A stretch of DNA of 64,000 nt, from contig JAHLKF010000002.1 in NCBI GenBank assembly GCA_025558075.1, positions 434,001-498,000 on the forward strand, read 5' to 3'. This document shows positions 1-13,342 of the stretch, piece by piece (positions within the stretch are counted from its first letter, which is position 1; each line of letters begins with the position of its first letter). Under the pieces are notes generated by a model. It made no database searches, had not been told where the DNA came from, and saw only the letters and a program-made list of their open reading frames with translations. The position numbers and the translations under genes are program-made. The DNA is from Gaertneriomyces semiglobifer. Taxonomy: Eukaryota > Chytridiomycota > Chytridiomycetes > Spizellomycetales > Spizellomycetaceae.

Positions 1-122
1 TAGCGCCAAGCGAAGTGTGCTCGTTGCCGTCGTCGGACTGCTCAGAAAGTTATATCAAGCATCCATACCACCACACAAAAGACACATTCGAGAAGAGTCC
101 AAACCTTGCCCGCAGGAATACA

Positions 123-628
123 ATGTCCGCCACCGATGCAAATGCAGGAAAGAAGAAGCAACATGCGTGTCCCGTGTGTCATAGAGGATTTAGCCGATTA
201 TGTGAGTAAGCATGACTTTGTTCATCTCACCGTGGGCATTTTCTCATCGCTTCTGACCTTCAGATAATCTGCGGACCCACATGCGTCGACATTCTACGTC
301 CGCAACTGTAACTTCCTCTGTGGACTCGCCACCAACCCCAAATACACCTGCATCCCAATCATTCATATCACCCTCATTCCCGTCACCACCTACGCTCAGC
401 AAGTACTTATGCCCATTTCCTGCTTGCCAGCTGTCCTTCTCCAGGTCGCATGATCTTGCACGTCACATCCTCACACACACCCAGGAACGCCCTTATGAAT
501 GCGCGCGATGCGGGAGAAGGTTTGCGAGGCGAGATGCCCTGCGACGGCATGATAAGGTCAAAAATGGAGAGATTGTGTGCGCACTCGAGGGACGACCTAA
601 AGGCAGCAAGAAGAGAATGAGCGTGTAA
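123..628 (+). CDS. C2H2 zinc-finger transcription factor (small)
   Basis: Two exons, 123-201 and 264-628, with a 62-base GT-AG intron; the spliced protein is 147 aa. The intron splits the first finger, and splicing restores a perfect C-x2-C-x12-H-x3-H finger (CPVC ... HMRRH, residues about 18-38). A Ser/Thr/Pro-rich linker follows. Then come a second finger, C-x4-C-x12-H-x3-H (CPFPAC ... HILTH), and a third that begins [17 protein letters not shown] but has a distant Cys in place of the final His, so it is C2HC or degenerate. The arrangement resembles small fungal C2H2 DNA-binding regulators. It is very likely nuclear. Target genes cannot be inferred. The ATG at 123 is the first one that gives no long unstructured leader. 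Confidence 0.8.
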
Positions 629-970
629 AGAAGCATGAGACATTAGAATGGAGATTTAGAATGCATAGATTGCATAGAGTACGATAGATGTCGTAGAACG
701 CCCGTCGGCGGACGGATCCTGCTGGTTCATTATGTAGTTCAGAGCAGAAGACCTCGAAGTAGAAACAGTAACGCACAGACGTTTGTACATTTATCCCTTA
801 TAGAACATGGTTCATGAGCTTTTGGCAAAGCTACAAAGATGATCAGTCAGTGTGCAAGAAGCGGTAATCTTTTGAAGCGCGCGACTCTGCACGTAACGTC
901 TTTCTCATCACAGGATTTACTGTTGCAGATATGACTGTACCTTCCTCCAGCAAACATTAGATGCCGGGCT
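629..970. other. intergenic, no gene seen
   Basis: The stretch of 342 bases between the zinc-finger stop and the FIG4 start holds no convincing coding sequence, RNA or repeat. It must contain the zinc-finger 3' end and the FIG4 promoter, but no clear TATA element was recognised. Confidence 0.5.
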
Positions 971-3900
971 ATGAAGGACCCGCCGAATATCTCAGAGAGC
1001 CAAAGGCCTCCCATATCACCAAGCTCCGACACTTCAGTTAGCGACAACCCGCATGCTCGTCTTATTCTCAACAAGTTCACGCTATACGAAACACGAACAA
1101 GGTTCTACGTAGTAGGCTCCAACCAGAACGATGAGAGTTTTCGGGTGCTCAAAATCGACCGCACTAGCGGGACGGAGCTCAATGTCATTGATGATGAAGT
1201 GGTGTACACCAAACCGGAGATGATGGAACTTCTGGCCATGATCGAGAATGGCAACAAGAGTTCTGGCGGTTTACACAAGGTTGCGTCCTTCTTTGGAATC
1301 GTCGGCTTCATACGCTTTCTCGAAGGGTTCTACATCATCCTCATCACCAAACGCAGTGCTGTTGCACTCATCGGCGGCCATTACGTTTACCACATTGATG
1401 ATACCATGGTGGTCAGCGTCCCGGGACCCGGGGCAAAGCTAGAACGGAAGCCTGATGAAGCAAGATACCTCCAAATCTTTGGACAGGTTGACTTGAGCAA
1501 GAACTTTTACTTCAGTTACACGTACGATATCACCAGGACGTTGCAGTGGAACATGAGCTTACCCAGCGGTCGCGAGAACTTTGAATACAGCGATATGTTT
1601 GTGTGGAACCATTACCTGCTCCGGGCAGGGTTCGAGTCCATGCGCTCGGACTGGGTGCTTCCTGTTGTTCACGGCTTTGTGGATCAATCAAAGTTATCTG
1701 TGTTCGGGCGCAACATCTTCGTGACGCTGATTGCTCGACGCTCACGTTACTTCGCTGGTGCGAGATTTCTTAAAAGAGGAGTGAATGACCAAGGGTATGT
1801 CGCGAATGATGTTGAGACGGAGCAGATTGTATACGACGCTACGACAACCTCGTTTTACTCGCCGCCTGGTAGGTATGGTAATAAGCCTGCCTATACCTCA
1901 TTCGTACAGCATCGTGGCTCGATACCTTTGTTTTGGACCCAAGATGCTGCGGGAATGGCTGCCAAACCTCCTATCGAACTCAACCTCATCGACCCTTTCT
2001 TCTCCGCCGCTGCGTTGCATTTTGACAATATGTTTAAAAGATACGGCGCTCCCATCATAGTTTTGAACCTCATCAAAAGCAAAGAAAAGAACCGACGAGA
2101 ATCCATTCTTTTGGATGAATTCACGGACTCAGTTTCCTACTTGAATCAGTTCTTACCGTACGACAAGAAAATACGATATATAGCATGGGACATGTCACGA
2201 GCATCGAAAAGTCATGATCAGGATGTGATACGTGTATTGGAGGATTTTGCCGAGCAAGTTCTTGCCACGACGGGGTTTTTCCATAGCGGCCCGGAACCGT
2301 ACACAAATGCGTTGCGCCGAGCAAAAGCCACTGGGGAGGACGGTCCAGTGAACCGGATACTGGGGCGCAGACAAAACGGCGTTGTGCGAACCAACTGCAT
2401 TGATTGTCTGGACCGGACGAACGCTGCGCAGTTCGTGGTTGGAAAGTGTGCTTTGGGCCACCAGCTATACGCGTTAGGAGTGTTGGCGCATCCGAGCGTA
2501 CCATTCGACTCGGACACTATAAACCTGCTGAATGCAATGTATCACGATCACGGGGATACCATTGCTTTGCAATACGGCGGTTCGCATCTTGTGAATACCA
2601 TGGAGACATACCGGAAAATCAGCCCGTGGACAAGTCACTCCCGCGATATGATCGAGAGCATCAGACGTTATTACAGCAACTCCTTCACGGACGCTGAGAA
2701 GCAGGCGGCGATTAACCTTTTCCTCGGCCATTTCGTCCCGAACGAGAACTCTGGAGTTCCACTGTGGGATTTGGTGACGGATTACTATTTGCACAACGAG
2801 GATCCTCGGTTCAAACGCCCAAGAAGAAGCTACATAAATTGGTACGATGGCCGAGAGCTATTACAACGCGCAGACGGCGTTGAGAACAGTCAACAACCCT
2901 GTGGCGTGGATGACGGATTCTTTCATGAATATTATCGTCCGAAGCTGTATACCTCATTCGCTCGCCTTTTTGCCTTCAACATCATCAGCACGAGTACCAG
3001 GTAAGGCCTATAACCATTTGGTTGGCTTTGGGACATAAGTTGATGCTTACTGCTATGCGTAGTCTTCCCTCAAAGGAGGATGTTTTAGATCCGAGCCCGT
3101 TTACCGTGCGGGCCAATCCTGCGCAGGCACATCGGTAAGGGTCGACCGCCTTGTAGCCGTAGTTGAAGTCTTACCTAATTTCTCCGTAGATATCTGATGA
3201 TTTACAGGTATGGTCAAGAACACACTGATAGCGCCGGGCCCGTCGCTCAGGTGGATGAGTATTCGAGCGATACTGACGTCTACTCGGCTCTTGAAAGCCT
3301 GAACATAGGCGGCGTCCGTCGATGGCTAAAGCTTTCCAATAATCAAGCACAAGAGCCTTTGCAACGGCCATCGAAAGGAAGAATCACGGAAATCGGCGAG
3401 TCCGAGGACAAACAACGAAGCAAATCAACTTCGGGAAAAGACTCGGCGACACCGTGGTGGACGACGAGTGCTCTTGCTTCACGTTTATTGGACCCGCAGG
3501 TACTAGGCTCTGAGCTGAAGGAGTACAAACGGTAGGTGGCCAAGCGCGAGGATTGCAGTCCTATCACAGCAGCTCACACGGTCAAATTTTCGCCGCCGGG
3601 CAGGTACATAAATCAGTTCAAGTCGTCCACGCTGCCGGCGGATTCAACCGATCAACGATCGGCTCACAAATCGCATGCAGATTATCACATCTTTGCTGAA
3701 TACGTCGGTCGTGGTGGTGTGCAGTTGAGTAAGACCGATCGGCCACCCGAGGCTTATTTCGAAATGGACCCGCGCGATGAAGACGTGTATAATTATTATA
3801 TTTCCAAGTCGGGAAAAACGAGCACATATGTTGGAAGCTCGGTTAAGAAGTTGGATGCTCTCCGTTATGAGGTACGGCCTGCACCATCTTCGTTTGCGGA

Positions 3901-4033
3901 ACGTTGCATAATCTCCCTGCGTTTGCTAGGCTTATTCCAAATGGATATCAAAGGGCAAGCTTACTTCTCAACGGTCAAAGGCAGTAAAAGTGTAGGCTTA
4001 CTTGGACATTATTCCGTATATAGTTTCATGTGA
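971..4033 (+). CDS. FIG4: FIG4/Sac3-type polyphosphoinositide phosphatase
   Basis: Four exons (971-3000, 3063-3134, 3190-3531, 3604-4033) give 957 aa, close to the usual length of about 900. Fig4 is a SAC-domain phosphatase that removes the 5-phosphate of PI(3,5)P2 on the vacuole/late endosome. It works in a complex with the kinase Fab1/PIKfyve and the scaffold Vac14. The N-terminus (LYETRTRFYVVGSN, then FRVLKIDRT) and the block GFIRFLEGFYIILITKR are typical of Fig4 rather than Sac1. The catalytic C-x5-R-T motif is intact as CIDCLDRTNAAQF near residue 476. The C-terminal exon (YINQF ... DEDVYNYY) is Fig4-like but variable. An additional donor near 3870 could give a different tail, so the last 50 residues are the least certain part. 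Confidence 0.93.
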
Positions 4034-4248
4034 TTGTGTACAGCGTTCGTGTGTAATAAGGTGTAGAACTACGTATCCGTTGGTGCCGCGCACAAGCTGC
4101 GATTTTCCCCGCCAAATTTCTGTGGCGAAAAGAGTTTTGAACATAGTGACCTCTACATGACATACAGACGCCTGGTGGGTTATTCATCTTCGTCCGGCGC
4201 TCTTTGCCGGGGATATCCTTCTCCGTGGCATGATTGTTCGGCCAGTAA

Positions 4249-7200
4249 ATGTCTTCAGTGAAGGTGCGGCAGATTATGGGTGCTACTATCATCAGCTTTC
4301 GTGTGTCGACTAAGTCATGTTTTTAGGTTGTGGTCCGAGTCCGGCCTCTTAATCAACGAGAGATTGACAGAGGATCCCGTTGCGTCGTTGTCACGAAGGG
4401 TCCCGCTCTGACACTTAGCCGACCATGTACTTCGTCGTCACAGTCGGAGTCATCTTACTCCCCCATCAATGAGGACCGTACATTTACTTATGACAACTGT
4501 TACTGGTCTTTTGATGACAAGGATCCGCATTATGCCTCTCAAGAGACCGTTTACCACGATATTGGGCGAGAGTTACTTGATCATGCCTTTGAAGGATACA
4601 ACACGTGTATCTTTGCATATGGGCAAACGGGGTCCGGTAAAAGTTACTCAATGATGGGGTACAAGGAACAGAGAGGCCTCATTCCACGAGCATGTGATGA
4701 ACTCTTTGCGAGAATACGAGAAAAGCAGGATGCCGGCCTCACTTACACGGTGGAAGTCAGTTACATGGAGATTTACAATGAGAAAGTGCGGGACCTGTTG
4801 AACATCAATAACGGATCACTGCGTGTACGCGAAAGCCCTAGCTTGGGTCCCTATGTGGAAGACCTCAGCAAGCTTGTGGTGGCTAGTTATGAGGATATTG
4901 CCGGCCTCATGGAGATTGGCAATCAGGCCCGAACCGTGGGAGCTACGAATATGAACGCCTCGTCCTCTCGCTCACACGCCATTTTCACCATCATGCTGAC
5001 GCAACGCCAAACTGACAGCGCGCTCCATTTGTCCAGCGAGAAGGTCTCCCGAATTTGCCTAGTCGATTTAGCCGGAAGCGAACGAGCAGATGCGACTGGG
5101 GCGACAGGGGTGCGACTGAAGGAAGGCGCAAATATCAACAAATCTCTTACCACTTTGGGGAAAGTGATATCTGCCCTTGCGGGAGCGCCGACTTCAGATG
5201 GTAGACGATCGTCAGAAGGAAGCCACAAGCGGCTCGCTCGTTTGAAGGCGACAAAGGCGGTATCTTCAGCTCCAGCATTTGTGCCATATCGTGACTCAGT
5301 GTTGACTTGGTTGCTGAAGGACTGCTTGGGTGGAAATTCAAAGACTGTTATGATCGCCGCTATCTCTCCTGCTGATATCAATTATGAGGAGACGCTGTCT
5401 ACGTTGCGGTATGCAGAAAGGGCGAAGCGTATAGTCAACAAGGCCATCGTGAATGAAGATGCGAATGCCAAATTGATGCGAGACTTGCAAAGCGAAGTCG
5501 CGGCATTGCGTGCCAAATTGCGTGTGTACGAACCCGACTTTGACAACCACAAAGTTGGTAGCGACCCCTCGCCGGCCCCTATCGTTGATTCTTTGAAGGA
5601 CGAGATAAAGGCAAACGAAAAGCTTTTGGCACAAATAACGCAGAGTTATGAGGAGAAGCTGAGAACGACGCAAGAGATTCAACAGCACCGTGAGAGGGCT
5701 CTGGAGGAACTTGGCATTTCGGTTGCACGTGAAGGTGCCACCAATGTTCTAGGCGTTCAAGTGCCAAAGAAAGTACCACATCTCGTAAACCTCAATGAGG
5801 ATCCGCTGATGTCTGAATGCCTGTTGTATCAGCTCCCTCGTGGAACGCATCTTGTTGGGGACAGTGTAAACGCTGACATTCGACTAAGTGGGGACGGAAT
5901 TCTAGAAGCTCATTGCCAATTAGTCGCTTCTGAGAAAGGGGTGTCTATTAATCCACTCCCAAGTGCCCTTGTTTATGTGAATGGCAAACTTATCACTATG
6001 ACGAAAAAGCTCAGGTCTGGTAACAGATTGATTCTCGGAAAATACCACGTTTTCCGCTTCAATGACCCTGAGCAAGCACGTCAAGAACGAATGTCGGATC
6101 AGTCGCTGCGACCTCGACTTGCACTGGTCACGCGGAGAGACGATATTTCTGGCGTTGATATCCCTTCTATATTACCGTCCGCATCGACCTTATCCTCTGA
6201 ACTTTCAGCCGCATCAGGAGTTGTTGATTGGGAGTTTGCTCAACGAGAAAGGGACGGCAAAACCGGTTTGGCCTCCCCCTCGAGCACCTCCGCCGGAGAT
6301 GGAGACGACCTGGACGATCGCGCTAGCACCGGACGGTTACATCGAAACTTCATTAAGCAGAGCTCACGTCGTAGCTTCAGGCTGCACGATACTCTCAGCG
6401 TGGATGGGCATATGAAAGCCTCATCGGGCAGCTCCGGTAGCAGTCCGCTGATGTCTGCCCCGGAGTATAGCACAGCGGAAGCTGCTGAAATGGAGAATGC
6501 CGACGAACGACTGCATCGCATGCTTGAACAACAGAGGCGCGTGTATGAGGAGAAGCTCCATAAATTGACCAGCGATATGAGCCTACTTTCTGGAACTGAC
6601 GAACTGACCATGAAGCAGCAACGGATCGCTCGGCAGGCAATACGTCAGTGGAAGTCACGAAGGTTTGTCCGTATCTGGGAAGAACTTCAGAATAACATCG
6701 TGCTCCTCAAGGAAGCCATTGTGATATCTACTGAACTGTGCAAGGGCGTAACATACCGTTTCATCTTACATACTGCTCGCGCGGCAGAAATTCCTGTATC
6801 GTTTTGGGAGACTTGGTTCAACGCCACCCCCACGACGTATTATGAGCCTAGGCACTTACCGGGACAATCTGTGCCGAACGTTCTGGTGCAAGTGTTAGAC
6901 GCGCGACATGACAGCATCAATTACTGGGATTTGTCGACATTCTTGCCAAAGATTGAAGCGATGAGAGCCGCATATAATGTTACCAATCAGTCTAGTGCGT
7001 ATTTCTCGACGCAGGCTCCTAGTGTGGATGATGTGTTCTATCATCATGAAGGGAGACGTTGGTTTGATCTTGTTGGTACGGCGTGGGTCTCCATACGCAG
7101 CTTGCTTTGGGGGGTTACAGGCGAAGTGCAATGTGATATACTAGATGAGATGGGAAGGACCGTTGGCTGGGTTCAGATCGTCATCAGTGTCATTGGAGGC

Positions 7201-9084
7201 GAAAGTTCCTACATCGGCGGGATGGGTGATGATGTAGCAGAGGATTCTCCGAATTCTAGGGCGGGGTTCACTCTACAGGATGGAGCTGATATGATTTTTG
7301 AAGTATCGGTCCTTGCTGTGGGAGGTATCGCAGAAGATCAGTATGGACAGATTCATGTTCAATTCAGTTCTGCGACATTTGGTTTGGACGAGAGCATGGA
7401 AAATCGGGTGTTCGCCACTGAACCCGCAACAGATTTCGGACAAGGGCCCGCAAGGTTTGATTTTTGTCAAGCCGTTCGCGGAAAAGTTACACCGCGATTC
7501 CGCGAGGTTATCACGAACGGCATGACGTGTTTCCATGTCTTCGGCCGGAGAAAGAACTCACTTCAGTCCGTTCTGGATATGGATACGGTAGGCGATATTT
7601 CTCACCCGCACCGGCTGGAGAGCCACCTGTCAAGTGGCGCGGTTGTCCAGAATTCGCGCATGCAGGAGCAGAGGCACGATATCTTGGCGCAAATACAGAT
7701 ATTAGAGTTTTCGCGTGCGACAACGGATTTCAAACCCAGCGCCGTGGAGTCGTCTGATCGGGATACATTCCTGTTGAGGCAAGGGCTTCAAAGAAAACTA
7801 GCCCTGAAACTCTCGCATACCTGCGGGCGAAGCCTCGCCTGGGCCTGCATTACAGATGTTAAAATAGGCGAGGCTCGGATTGTCAACAGAAAAACGGGAG
7901 TATCACAGCATTTGTCTAAGGACATGATTTCCTTGCAAGTGCCAGAAAAACAGGAAGCAACCACGTCATCACGTCGGGGAACAAGTGCCCTTTACGTGGA
8001 ATCGGAAATGCCGGCTCTGCAATGCCTAAACACTGTCACCAAGAAGGATGAGATAGTCACTCTCAAGGTCGAATGGATTGCTCAAATGCATGACCCCGAA
8101 GCTGAGGCCGCGACCGGCAGGCTGCTGTCATTTTCAGCCAATGTTGCAATATGCGTATACTCGCGAGACTATCGAATTCGGGCAATGCCTCGCTATCACT
8201 TTTCTAATCTAGTTTCGATCTCACCGCTGAGTGAGCGTCTGTTGACGAAGCGGGTACGATTCTATGACCAATCTTCACTGGTGTATACCGTCGCTGTTGT
8301 TCCCAAAAAGCGACGCGCTTTATACAGCCATCAGAGACCTGTAGAGCATGATTATGTCCGCGGAGAAGAATGTCTGAAAGGGTGGAAACCACCGTGCCCT
8401 ACGCAAATGGTAGCCAACTGGTATAGATCGAAGGAACGCGTATCTTTGCGAGTAGATGTTGAACGGCTTCGACAAGGATTACTCCGTGAGTTGAGCCATG
8501 ACACACTGGAGGTTAGTGTCCCTGATGATACCCGAAGGGTAGTGATGATGAAGAAGGTGCTCGAGCTGTGGCGTTGGAAGAGCTTGCGCGACCCCGAATT
8601 AGAACGACTGCTGGGCAATCGGATTGGAACAGCGAACTATACTCGTGATGCACATAAAGGCAGCAGTGCTGAGCACTGGGATATCCTGGTAACATTAGTG
8701 AACCCGGGTCCAGTGGCAAAGCAGGGTTATATGTATTGGCCTGATCTGGGCGACGACACGTGGGTTAAACGCTGGTTTGTGGTTCGAAGGCCGCATTTAT
8801 ATGTCTACGCGGACGCTGCAGAAAAGGACCTATTAGCTGTCATTGGTTTACACGGCGTACAAGTACGATACTCGAAACATCTTTGGAGGATTCTGCAGAG
8901 ATCGGACGTTTTTGCTCTTCACACTCCATACGTCTCGTTGCTGGTACAAGCTCTTGACGAGGCTGACATGCTAGCATGGGTAAGCGCTATGGACCCTTTA
9001 CACGTTGCAGAAGTTATCAGCAGTAGAGGCAAGCTAGAGATTGACGGGGAGGTCAGCGACGAAGAATTGAGCGATACACACTGA
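4249..9084 (+). CDS. Kinesin-3 (KIF1/Unc-104 family) motor
   Basis: A tiny first exon (4249-4263, encoding MSSVK) joins across a 63-base intron to one 4.76-kb exon (4327-9084), giving 1590 aa. The junction restores the kinesin start VKVVVRVRPLNQRE. The motor domain covers about residues 4-380, with P-loop GQTGSGKSYSMMG, switch I NMNASSSRSHAIF and switch II LVDLAGSERA. The K-loop region has scattered rather than clustered lysines (KRLARLKATK). After the neck come an FHA domain (about 490-575), a KIF1B-like stalk region and a C-terminal PH domain (about 1460-1565; QGYMYWPDLGDDTWVKRWF). This order defines kinesin-3 motors. In fungi they carry early endosomes and their hitchhiking cargo toward microtubule plus ends, and the PH domain binds phosphoinositide on the vesicle. 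The neighbouring FIG4 also acts in phosphoinositide metabolism, but co-regulation is not shown. Confidence 0.96.
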
Positions 9085-9622
9085 TGCTGCAGCGCTTAAC
9101 GAAACAAACACACGGCGTTATGTACATATGTAGCCAAACGACTTGTAGATAGATGCGTCTCATAATATTTTATCAGCCAATAATCGAATTCACGTCCTTT
9201 CGACTTGAGTTGAACGCGACGCGCCGAGATGCGCGCGTGTAAAGGAAACATCGCACAGCACGCCCGCAACACCAGGAACAGACCTACATGAGACACTCGC
9301 AGGGACTCGGCCATAACGACATTCATTATCGTTCATGGTAAAGTGGTCGATCTTGCGTAATAGCGGGCGTAGAGGTGCATCTTGAACAAGGGCGGTGTCC
9401 GGCTTGTTGTGTCCGAGCTCTTCAGCTGTGTCTGGATGAGGCCATTGTGCAAAAGTTTTCCCCTTCTATCTACACCCACTTCCTTGTTATTTTTCCTACG
9501 AATCAACTCTAAGGTTCGTAATTACTTCTTTAATGTTACTGCGTGGTGAGGTTATGTTTGGGTCTGATGCATTTCGTTGATTACAGTAGCCAAGTTCCAT
9601 TCGTAACAACAGGCCAAATATC
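9085..9622. other. intergenic region upstream of the MBF-type gene
   Basis: About 540 bases with no supported gene. It must hold the kinesin 3' UTR and the promoter of the APSES/ankyrin gene. A short minus-strand reading frame here has no recognisable domain and was not called. Confidence 0.4.
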
Positions 9623-12194
9623 ATGATCCGAGCTCAAGACATGTATCCCGAGAACGGCACAGCCCAGCATCAACATCAACATCAACACCGACAACGACAA
9701 CAGCAGCAGCTTGCTAGTTCTTCAAGCTCACCATCATTGGTCCCAGTAACGTACAACTCGACAGGGCCAGGCTCATCCTCAGAATCACCCGACTTTTTCC
9801 AGCAATACTTCGCGAACGTTCACGTACATCCCACATTGCCTATTTCTGGTCCGGCGTCACATCTGCCCAGTTCATATGCCGGTATGAGCAGATATCCGTC
9901 GTCGTCCCACCTCTTAGGCGTATCACCCGACACAATATATACGCAGGCGGCTTCATCTGCACCAACACCTATCCATGATAATCCAAATAAACATGCGAGT
10001 CGATTAGAGACGGTATCGCATGAAAGGGAGAAGCCATTTGAGGAGCCTGAGCCACCAGTACCGTCATCGTCATCGTCCTCGCGGGCGAAAATGGATGAAG
10101 GTGAAATATATGCAGCAGTATACTCTGGAATACCCGTATACGAGATGATGGCAAATGGGGTAGCTGTGATGCGGAGAAAAAGTGATGGCTACCTGAATGC
10201 AACCCAAATTCTGAAGGTAGCCGGTGTTGAGAAGGGAAAACGTACAAAGATTTTGGATAAGGAAGTGATGACCGGGCAACACGAGAAAGTGCAAGGAGGA
10301 TATGGAAAATATCAAGGCACCTGGTGAGATATTGATGGATCCTTTGTAAGCGTGCGCCAGCCTACTCACACCCTCTGGCAGGATCCCATATGAACGGGCA
10401 ATCCTGTTAGCCAAAATGTATGGTGTTGATGGACACTTAGGGCCATTGTTTGATTTCCAGTTGCCGCCACCTGGGCGGCCGGATCAGACGCCGACGAAGG
10501 AGCAGGTTTACGCTGCACATAAAGAGTCCGCTTCCAAAGGTGGGGCCAGCTCTAGGAAGGGGAAGTCTCAGAACCACAGCAACGATGCTGACACGCCAGC
10601 TCCAACGAAAAGGAAGGCGAGGGTCGGCCGTCCACCGAAGCGGCCGGTTGCGGATATTGGGCTTGACGACGATGATGTGCCTGGGACTTCACCGACAACA
10701 CCATCTGCCAGCCATGCGAAGAAGAAAGCGTGCACAGCAACACCGCCGGCCATGTACATGGACACCAGCGCCGAGCAATATAGAGCAATGCTAATGGCAA
10801 TGTTCGTGCATGAGGACCCGCTGTACATCCCAGAGATGTTATCGGGTCATAGTCTTCCTCCGGATTTGGATCTTGACATCGTCATTGATGAGCAGGGACA
10901 TACAGCTTTACATTGGGCGGCAGCATTGGCAAGAATCAACGTGGTCCGTGTGTTGCTGCAGAAAGGTGCAACTATCACTGCGATGAATAATGATGGCGAA
11001 TCCGCGTTGATCCGGGCAGTCCGGGTCACCAATAATTACGATAGTCAGACTTTTCCTGAGCTGATAGCGCTCTTACATCCGATTCTGCCCATGTCTGATT
11101 CGAAGCAACGAACAGTCATGCATCACATAGCTATGACTGCAGGTCTGGATGGGCGCATCGCCGCGAGCAAGTACTACATGGAAGGAGTTTTGGAGTGGAT
11201 TGCCCGCCACGGCGGAGATTTTGCCTCGTTGGTAGATGTTCAAGATAATGCTGGGGATACCGCTTTGTGCATCGCTGCGAGGATTGGTAATCGATGTCTT
11301 GTGGAGCAGTTGATTGACGCGGGAGCGGACCCTGAGATTGCCAATAAAGCGGGTCTGAGGCCAGCTGACTTCGGTTTTGAAGAAATAATTGATCAGGTCA
11401 AAAACGAGTCGAGAGACTCTGGTGAAAAAGGCAATGGAAGCAGTCGAGTGGTATTTCCCAGTATTCGAACTGACGAGGAAGATATGGAGTTGGCCCTGAA
11501 CGCAGTGGTTGGGGTTACGAAGGGAAAAGAAATTGCCTCAGGTATATAGATGTTGTGATTGATTGTTCGAATCCGCACTGACTTCTTGCATGCAGCCGTG
11601 CAGCAAATGGTGGATGATATGTCATCATCGTTTTCGACAGAAATGAAAGCGAAAGCTGATCAGCTCGCAGAAACCCGCAGCCAGCTTTGCGAGGTTACTA
11701 GGGAGTTGGCTGAAGTCCGCAAGCAGAATAACCTACTAAGAAAGGAAAATGCAATGCTGCCTGATCTAATACAGCGAATCAAGAACTTGGAGAGTTGCCT
11801 GGCAGAAGAAATGGCCAAAGCGATAGGCCGCGCAAGTGACAAAGATGCACCATTCGCCGCACATCCGCTGGACGGTGTCGCGCCCGCTGCCGGGAACGCC
11901 ACCGATCTGGCTTCTTTGGAAGCCGAGCTTGCGGCGCTTCGGCAATCTTTGCGCGCAAAGGAAGCCATGGAAGCTTCCCTTCATTCCCAGATAATCAAAT
12001 TGAGGTCGTCCACGGACAAATCTGAGTTAGGCTGCAAGAAGATAATCGCCGCTTGCCTAGGAGTGCCTATAGAGAATGTAGATGATTTGCTCACACCGTT
12101 ATTACAAGCGATCGAGAGTGACGGTGGAGAATTGGATATGAACGCCCTTGCTGCGTTTATGTCAAGCGTGAAGAGGCGCGAAGCCGGAGTATGA
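9623..12194 (+). CDS. APSES (KilA-N) / ankyrin cell-cycle transcription factor, Mbp1/Swi4/Swi6 type
   Basis: Three exons (9623-10323, 10382-11541, 11596-12194) encode 819 aa. A Gln/Ser-rich N-terminus leads into a KilA-N/APSES DNA-binding domain at about residues 155-265 ([52 protein letters not shown], with the first intron inside the domain). A basic linker ([13 protein letters not shown]), ankyrin repeats at about 395-610 ([33 protein letters not shown]) and a C-terminal coiled coil of about 120 residues follow. This is the layout of Mbp1, Swi4 and S. pombe Res1/Res2, which form SBF/MBF complexes that switch on G1/S genes by binding MCB/SCB elements. The last exon supplies the heterodimerisation region. 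Which yeast paralogue it corresponds to cannot be told by eye. Confidence 0.93.
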
Positions 12195-12292
12195 ACGTTT
12201 CAACCCAACCATTTTTTATGATTGTATATATATGGATGCAATGAATGCTGACCAACTGGCCTGGTGCTGCTTGGTGTTGAACTCTATATGCT

Positions 12293-13077
12293 CTAGCTAA
12301 TTGCTTTAGCCGTCTTCCAGTCGAGCTCATACTGAGCACCGTTTGGGACTTCGTATTCTGGAAATAACGTGTGAACATTCCAGCGTTATGCTTGGAAAAC
12401 AACAGCGGAATATACCTTCGATGGCAGCTAGCAAATCCGCAACGTTATCCTTGACAATGAGTAACCCACGACTCGCCTCCCGGATAAAACCTTCTTCTAC
12501 CGCTTTGTCAACCAGAGCGATGAGGGGATCGTAGAATCCCGCTATGTTCAAAATGCCAATGGGTTTTGAGTGGATCTTTAATTGGCCCCAGGTTACCATT
12601 TCAAAAAGCTCTTCAAATGTCCCGAACCCTCCAGGCAGTGCGATAAATGCATCACATTCTTCGCTCATGATATGCTTTCCTGTAGTATACCATTAGTTGC
12701 GTCGATTAACAAGCAACAAGGTATCGCTCGCTTACTTGTATGCATGTCCTTTACAAGCCGGTGCTCCCCAACATGGAAAAGGCCCTCTAAGTCGGCTAAC
12801 GCTTCCGGAATAACACCAAAAACCTTCCCTCCAGATTCGTGAACGACTTTGGCAACTGTACCCATTAGCCCACGATCGCCTCCGCCGTATACCAGTCGGA
12901 TCCCATTCTGTCACAAGCAACGAAGAGAGTAAGCGCATTGAGCTTTTACCATTTAACAATGATCTCTACACCTGCCTTCACCAGAGCTTTGGCGGTATCC
13001 TCCGCACTTTGCTTATAAGCGGGGTTGTTGCCTGTGCTACTGCCGCAGAAAACACACACGGACTTGATACTCGGCAT
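12293..13077 (-). CDS. LOG family cytokinin riboside 5'-monophosphate phosphoribohydrolase
   Basis: Four exons on the minus strand (13077-12970, 12907-12736, 12679-12416, 12357-12293) sum to 202 aa, a normal length for LOG proteins. LOG enzymes hydrolyse nucleoside 5'-monophosphates to free base plus ribose 5-phosphate, and in plants and some fungi this releases active cytokinin. The protein begins SIKSVCVFCGSSTG and has LVYGGGDRGLMGTVA. The family signature PGGFGTFEE sits in IALPGGFGTFEELFEMVTWG. Splicing restores KDMHTRKHIM before it, matching the catalytic region of the family. Older databases call this family lysine decarboxylase, which is a misannotation. Whether the substrate here is a cytokinin nucleotide or a general purine nucleotide cannot be read from sequence. 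Confidence 0.9.
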
Positions 13078-13342
13078 CTCTATTGACACTTTATGTTGAA
13101 TGGCTGTAGACCAGCTTTGAAGCACTTGATACTCCACAGTAGGAACAATGGACGAAGGCCTAATATTTTTAAATAAGGAAATCTAGTTCAACTTGCTTTG
13201 AACTGCTTCCCCTCATAATGTGTCAAGGCACTCAAAACTTCGCGGAAACGCTGATACGGGCGGCGACTACTGGCTGCTGTCATTACTTAATTAGATCTAT
13301 CATGTGAATCATCTAATGAATATACTGTTATTACTGGGCTGG

